Positions 7,008 to 7,633 of a stretch of 7,633 bases of DNA are shown here, in pieces; the first letter of the stretch is position 1; each line of letters begins with the position of its first letter. The position numbers and the translations under genes were made by a program. Origin of the DNA: an uncultured Catenibacterium sp. (lineage in GTDB: Bacteria > Bacillota_I > Bacilli_A > Erysipelotrichales > Coprobacillaceae). A model generated the notes under the pieces. The model was not told the DNA's origin. It was given only the letters and a program-made list of their open reading frames with translations, and searched no databases. Location of the stretch: positions 1-7,633 of the forward strand of contig CAAFPB010000100.1 in assembly GCA_900764725.1 (NCBI GenBank). The letters run 5' to 3'.

Positions 7008-7216
7008 AAATATAATGTCACGTACTATATTGACCGTTTCATAAGATGATGTGCTTATTTCTAAGCGACGATTGTAAAGTAATCAACTCATAAAATTTGC
7101 GCTTTTAACGCAATCAATAATGTGGCTCCTAACCACGTTCGGCAACTGCCCCTGCCTGTCCGTAGGTTTTTAATCAGAGGCATATATTTTGCATAAGAAC
7201 TGATTCGTTCGCTTGC
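6934..7216 (-). promoter_or_regulatory. Long structured 5' leader of the polyamine operon
   Basis: This stretch, transcribed from the promoter at 7223-7252, holds a series of possible hairpins: AATCAG/CTGATT (7200-7205 with 7172-7177), GTGGTT/AGCCAC (7122-7136), TTGCG/CGCAA (7097-7113), GCTTA-GAAA-TAAGC (7053-7066) and AGAGA/TCTCT (6983-6997). I find no T-box sequence and recognise no riboswitch class. The last part contains the candidate leader peptide. Together with the following terminator it forms a likely attenuation system. Confidence 0.6.
7044..7051 (-). promoter_or_regulatory. Possible anti-terminator segment
   Basis: CATCATCT on the leader RNA is perfectly complementary to AGATGATG (6923-6930), which is most of the 5' arm of the attenuator hairpin. 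If the two pair, the terminator cannot form. The segment follows directly after the GAAA-loop hairpin at 7053-7066. The pairing is exactly eight bases and could be chance. Confidence 0.35.
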
Positions 7217-7222
7217 AGTATT

Positions 7223-7252
7223 AATATAAGGCATACTTTGTTTGAATGTCAA
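7223..7252 (-). promoter_or_regulatory. Sigma-A-type promoter of the polyamine operon
   Basis: A perfect -35 box TTGACA (7247-7252) and a -10 box TATATT (7223-7228) are separated by 18 bases (17 if TTATAT is used). The upstream side is A/T-rich. Transcription would begin near 7216, giving a leader of about 345 bases before speA. Confidence 0.75.
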
Positions 7253-7426
7253 TATAAAATTTTAATCTTAACGCAATCTTTAATCCAAATTCATTTTCGA
7301 AAATCAGTAATCTATGATAAAAAAATAATGATTATCAGACACAAAAATGCTTACGTGAAAACTATCAAATCAGAGGGTATAAGGCTTTATAAATTTTTGA
7401 AAATATTATAGAATATGATAAATAAA
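7253..7426. other. Divergent intergenic region
   Basis: A/T-rich DNA separates the leftward polyamine promoter from the rightward acetyltransferase gene. A TATGAT hexamer (7414-7419) could be the -10 box of the rightward gene, but no -35 box lies at proper spacing; TTGAAA at 7397-7402 is too close. I see no terminator or gene here. Confidence 0.4.
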
Positions 7427-7433
7427 AAGGAGG
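7427..7433 (+). promoter_or_regulatory. Ribosome binding site of the acetyltransferase gene
   Basis: AAGGAGG stands four bases before an ATG at 7438 and seven before a second ATG at 7441. The spacing favours 7441, but the tandem ATGs leave one residue of ambiguity. Confidence 0.8.
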
Positions 7434-7440
7434 ATCAATG

Positions 7441-7593
7441 ATGATTACTATTAGAGTTGCAACAGTGGAGGATGCAGCATCTATCCAGAAAATCTATGCA
7501 CCTTATGTTCTGAATACAACTATCACATTTGAATTAGAACCACCTACAGTCAAAGAAATGGCAAATCGTATCAGTCATACTCTAGAAAAATAC
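7441..7593 (+). CDS. GNAT family N-acetyltransferase, phosphinothricin acetyltransferase-like (3' end missing)
   Basis: The first 51 codons encode the N-terminus of a GNAT acetyltransferase of the phosphinothricin/methionine-sulfoximine acetyltransferase group, which transfers acetyl from acetyl-CoA to an amino group. The characteristic opening is visible: IRVATVEDAASIQKIYAPYV, then NTTITFELEPPTVKEM. Full family members run to about 160-190 residues; the acetyl-CoA-binding core is not present here. Genuine sequence ends at 7593, where an Illumina adapter begins in the same open frame, so the protein seen after residue 51 (from 7594) is artificial. The gene is divergent from the polyamine operon and has its own strong ribosome site. 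A link to polyamine acetylation cannot be claimed from this fragment. Confidence 0.85.
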
Positions 7594-7633
7594 AGATCGG
7601 AAGAGCACACGTCTGAACTCCAGTCACTCCGGA
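7594..7633 (+). other. Illumina TruSeq adapter contamination
   Basis: From 7594 the sequence reads AGATCGGAAGAGCACACGTC and continues for 34 bases as the standard TruSeq read-1 3' adapter (to 7627). The last six bases, TCCGGA, fall where the i7 index would be and match, from memory, the beginning of index D702. This is library-derived, not genomic. Confidence 0.98.

Noticed and set aside
7088..7117. A 9-codon TTG-started frame after AGGAG in the leader
   Set aside because: It is very short with an uncommon start, and the AGGAG is part of the GTGGTT/AGCCAC hairpin, so it is probably RNA structure and not a ribosome site.
7120..7190. Resemblance of the leader (AGGGGCAGTTGCCGAA) to lysine or Mg2+ riboswitch pieces
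   Set aside because: Only short fragments look alike; the remaining conserved elements and spacing of the L-box and M-box are absent on either strand.

Overview
The window looks like one end of an AT-rich Bacillota assembly contig. Codon use is AT-rich, Shine-Dalgarno sites are strong, intrinsic terminators are compact, and the gene set resembles those of gut Erysipelotrichia or Clostridia; the family-level placement is inference. Almost all of it is a single minus-strand polyamine operon. It reads from right to left: arginine-type decarboxylase (speA, 5417-6871), spermidine synthase-like aminopropyltransferase (speE, 4544-5407), carboxy(nor)spermidine dehydrogenase (3288-4547), carboxy(nor)spermidine decarboxylase (nspC, 2164-3285), agmatine deiminase (aguA, 1071-2192) and N-carbamoylputrescine amidase (aguB, 209-1084). 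The genes are packed with gaps of 9 nt or less or with overlaps. A clean intrinsic terminator (174-200) follows aguB.

Together the enzymes give a full arginine-to-spermidine route: arginine to agmatine (SpeA), to N-carbamoylputrescine (AguA), to putrescine (AguB), then condensation with aspartate semialdehyde to carboxyspermidine (dehydrogenase) and decarboxylation to spermidine (NspC). SpeE is also present, but no AdoMet decarboxylase (speD) is, so its aminopropyl donor is not explained by this locus.

Upstream of speA is a roughly 345-nt leader. It has a sigma-A-type promoter (7223-7252), several hairpins, and a strong intrinsic terminator (6902-6933) placed before the speA Shine-Dalgarno site, so the operon appears to be controlled by transcription attenuation. 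The leader contains an 8-nt segment (7044-7051) perfectly complementary to the 5' arm of the terminator. It also holds a 29-codon ORF (6918-7007) whose stop codon lies in the terminator loop. The peptide from that ORF carries an FAHR motif in a basic, aromatic context and resembles SpeFL, the ornithine-sensing arrest peptide upstream of enterobacterial speF, as I remember its sequence. This possible Bacillota arrest-peptide attenuator is the most interesting item in the window.

To the right, a divergent plus-strand GNAT acetyltransferase gene begins at 7438/7441. It is cut after about 51 codons, not by biology but by an Illumina TruSeq adapter (7594-7633) left on the contig end. The left end (1-173) holds no gene I can support.
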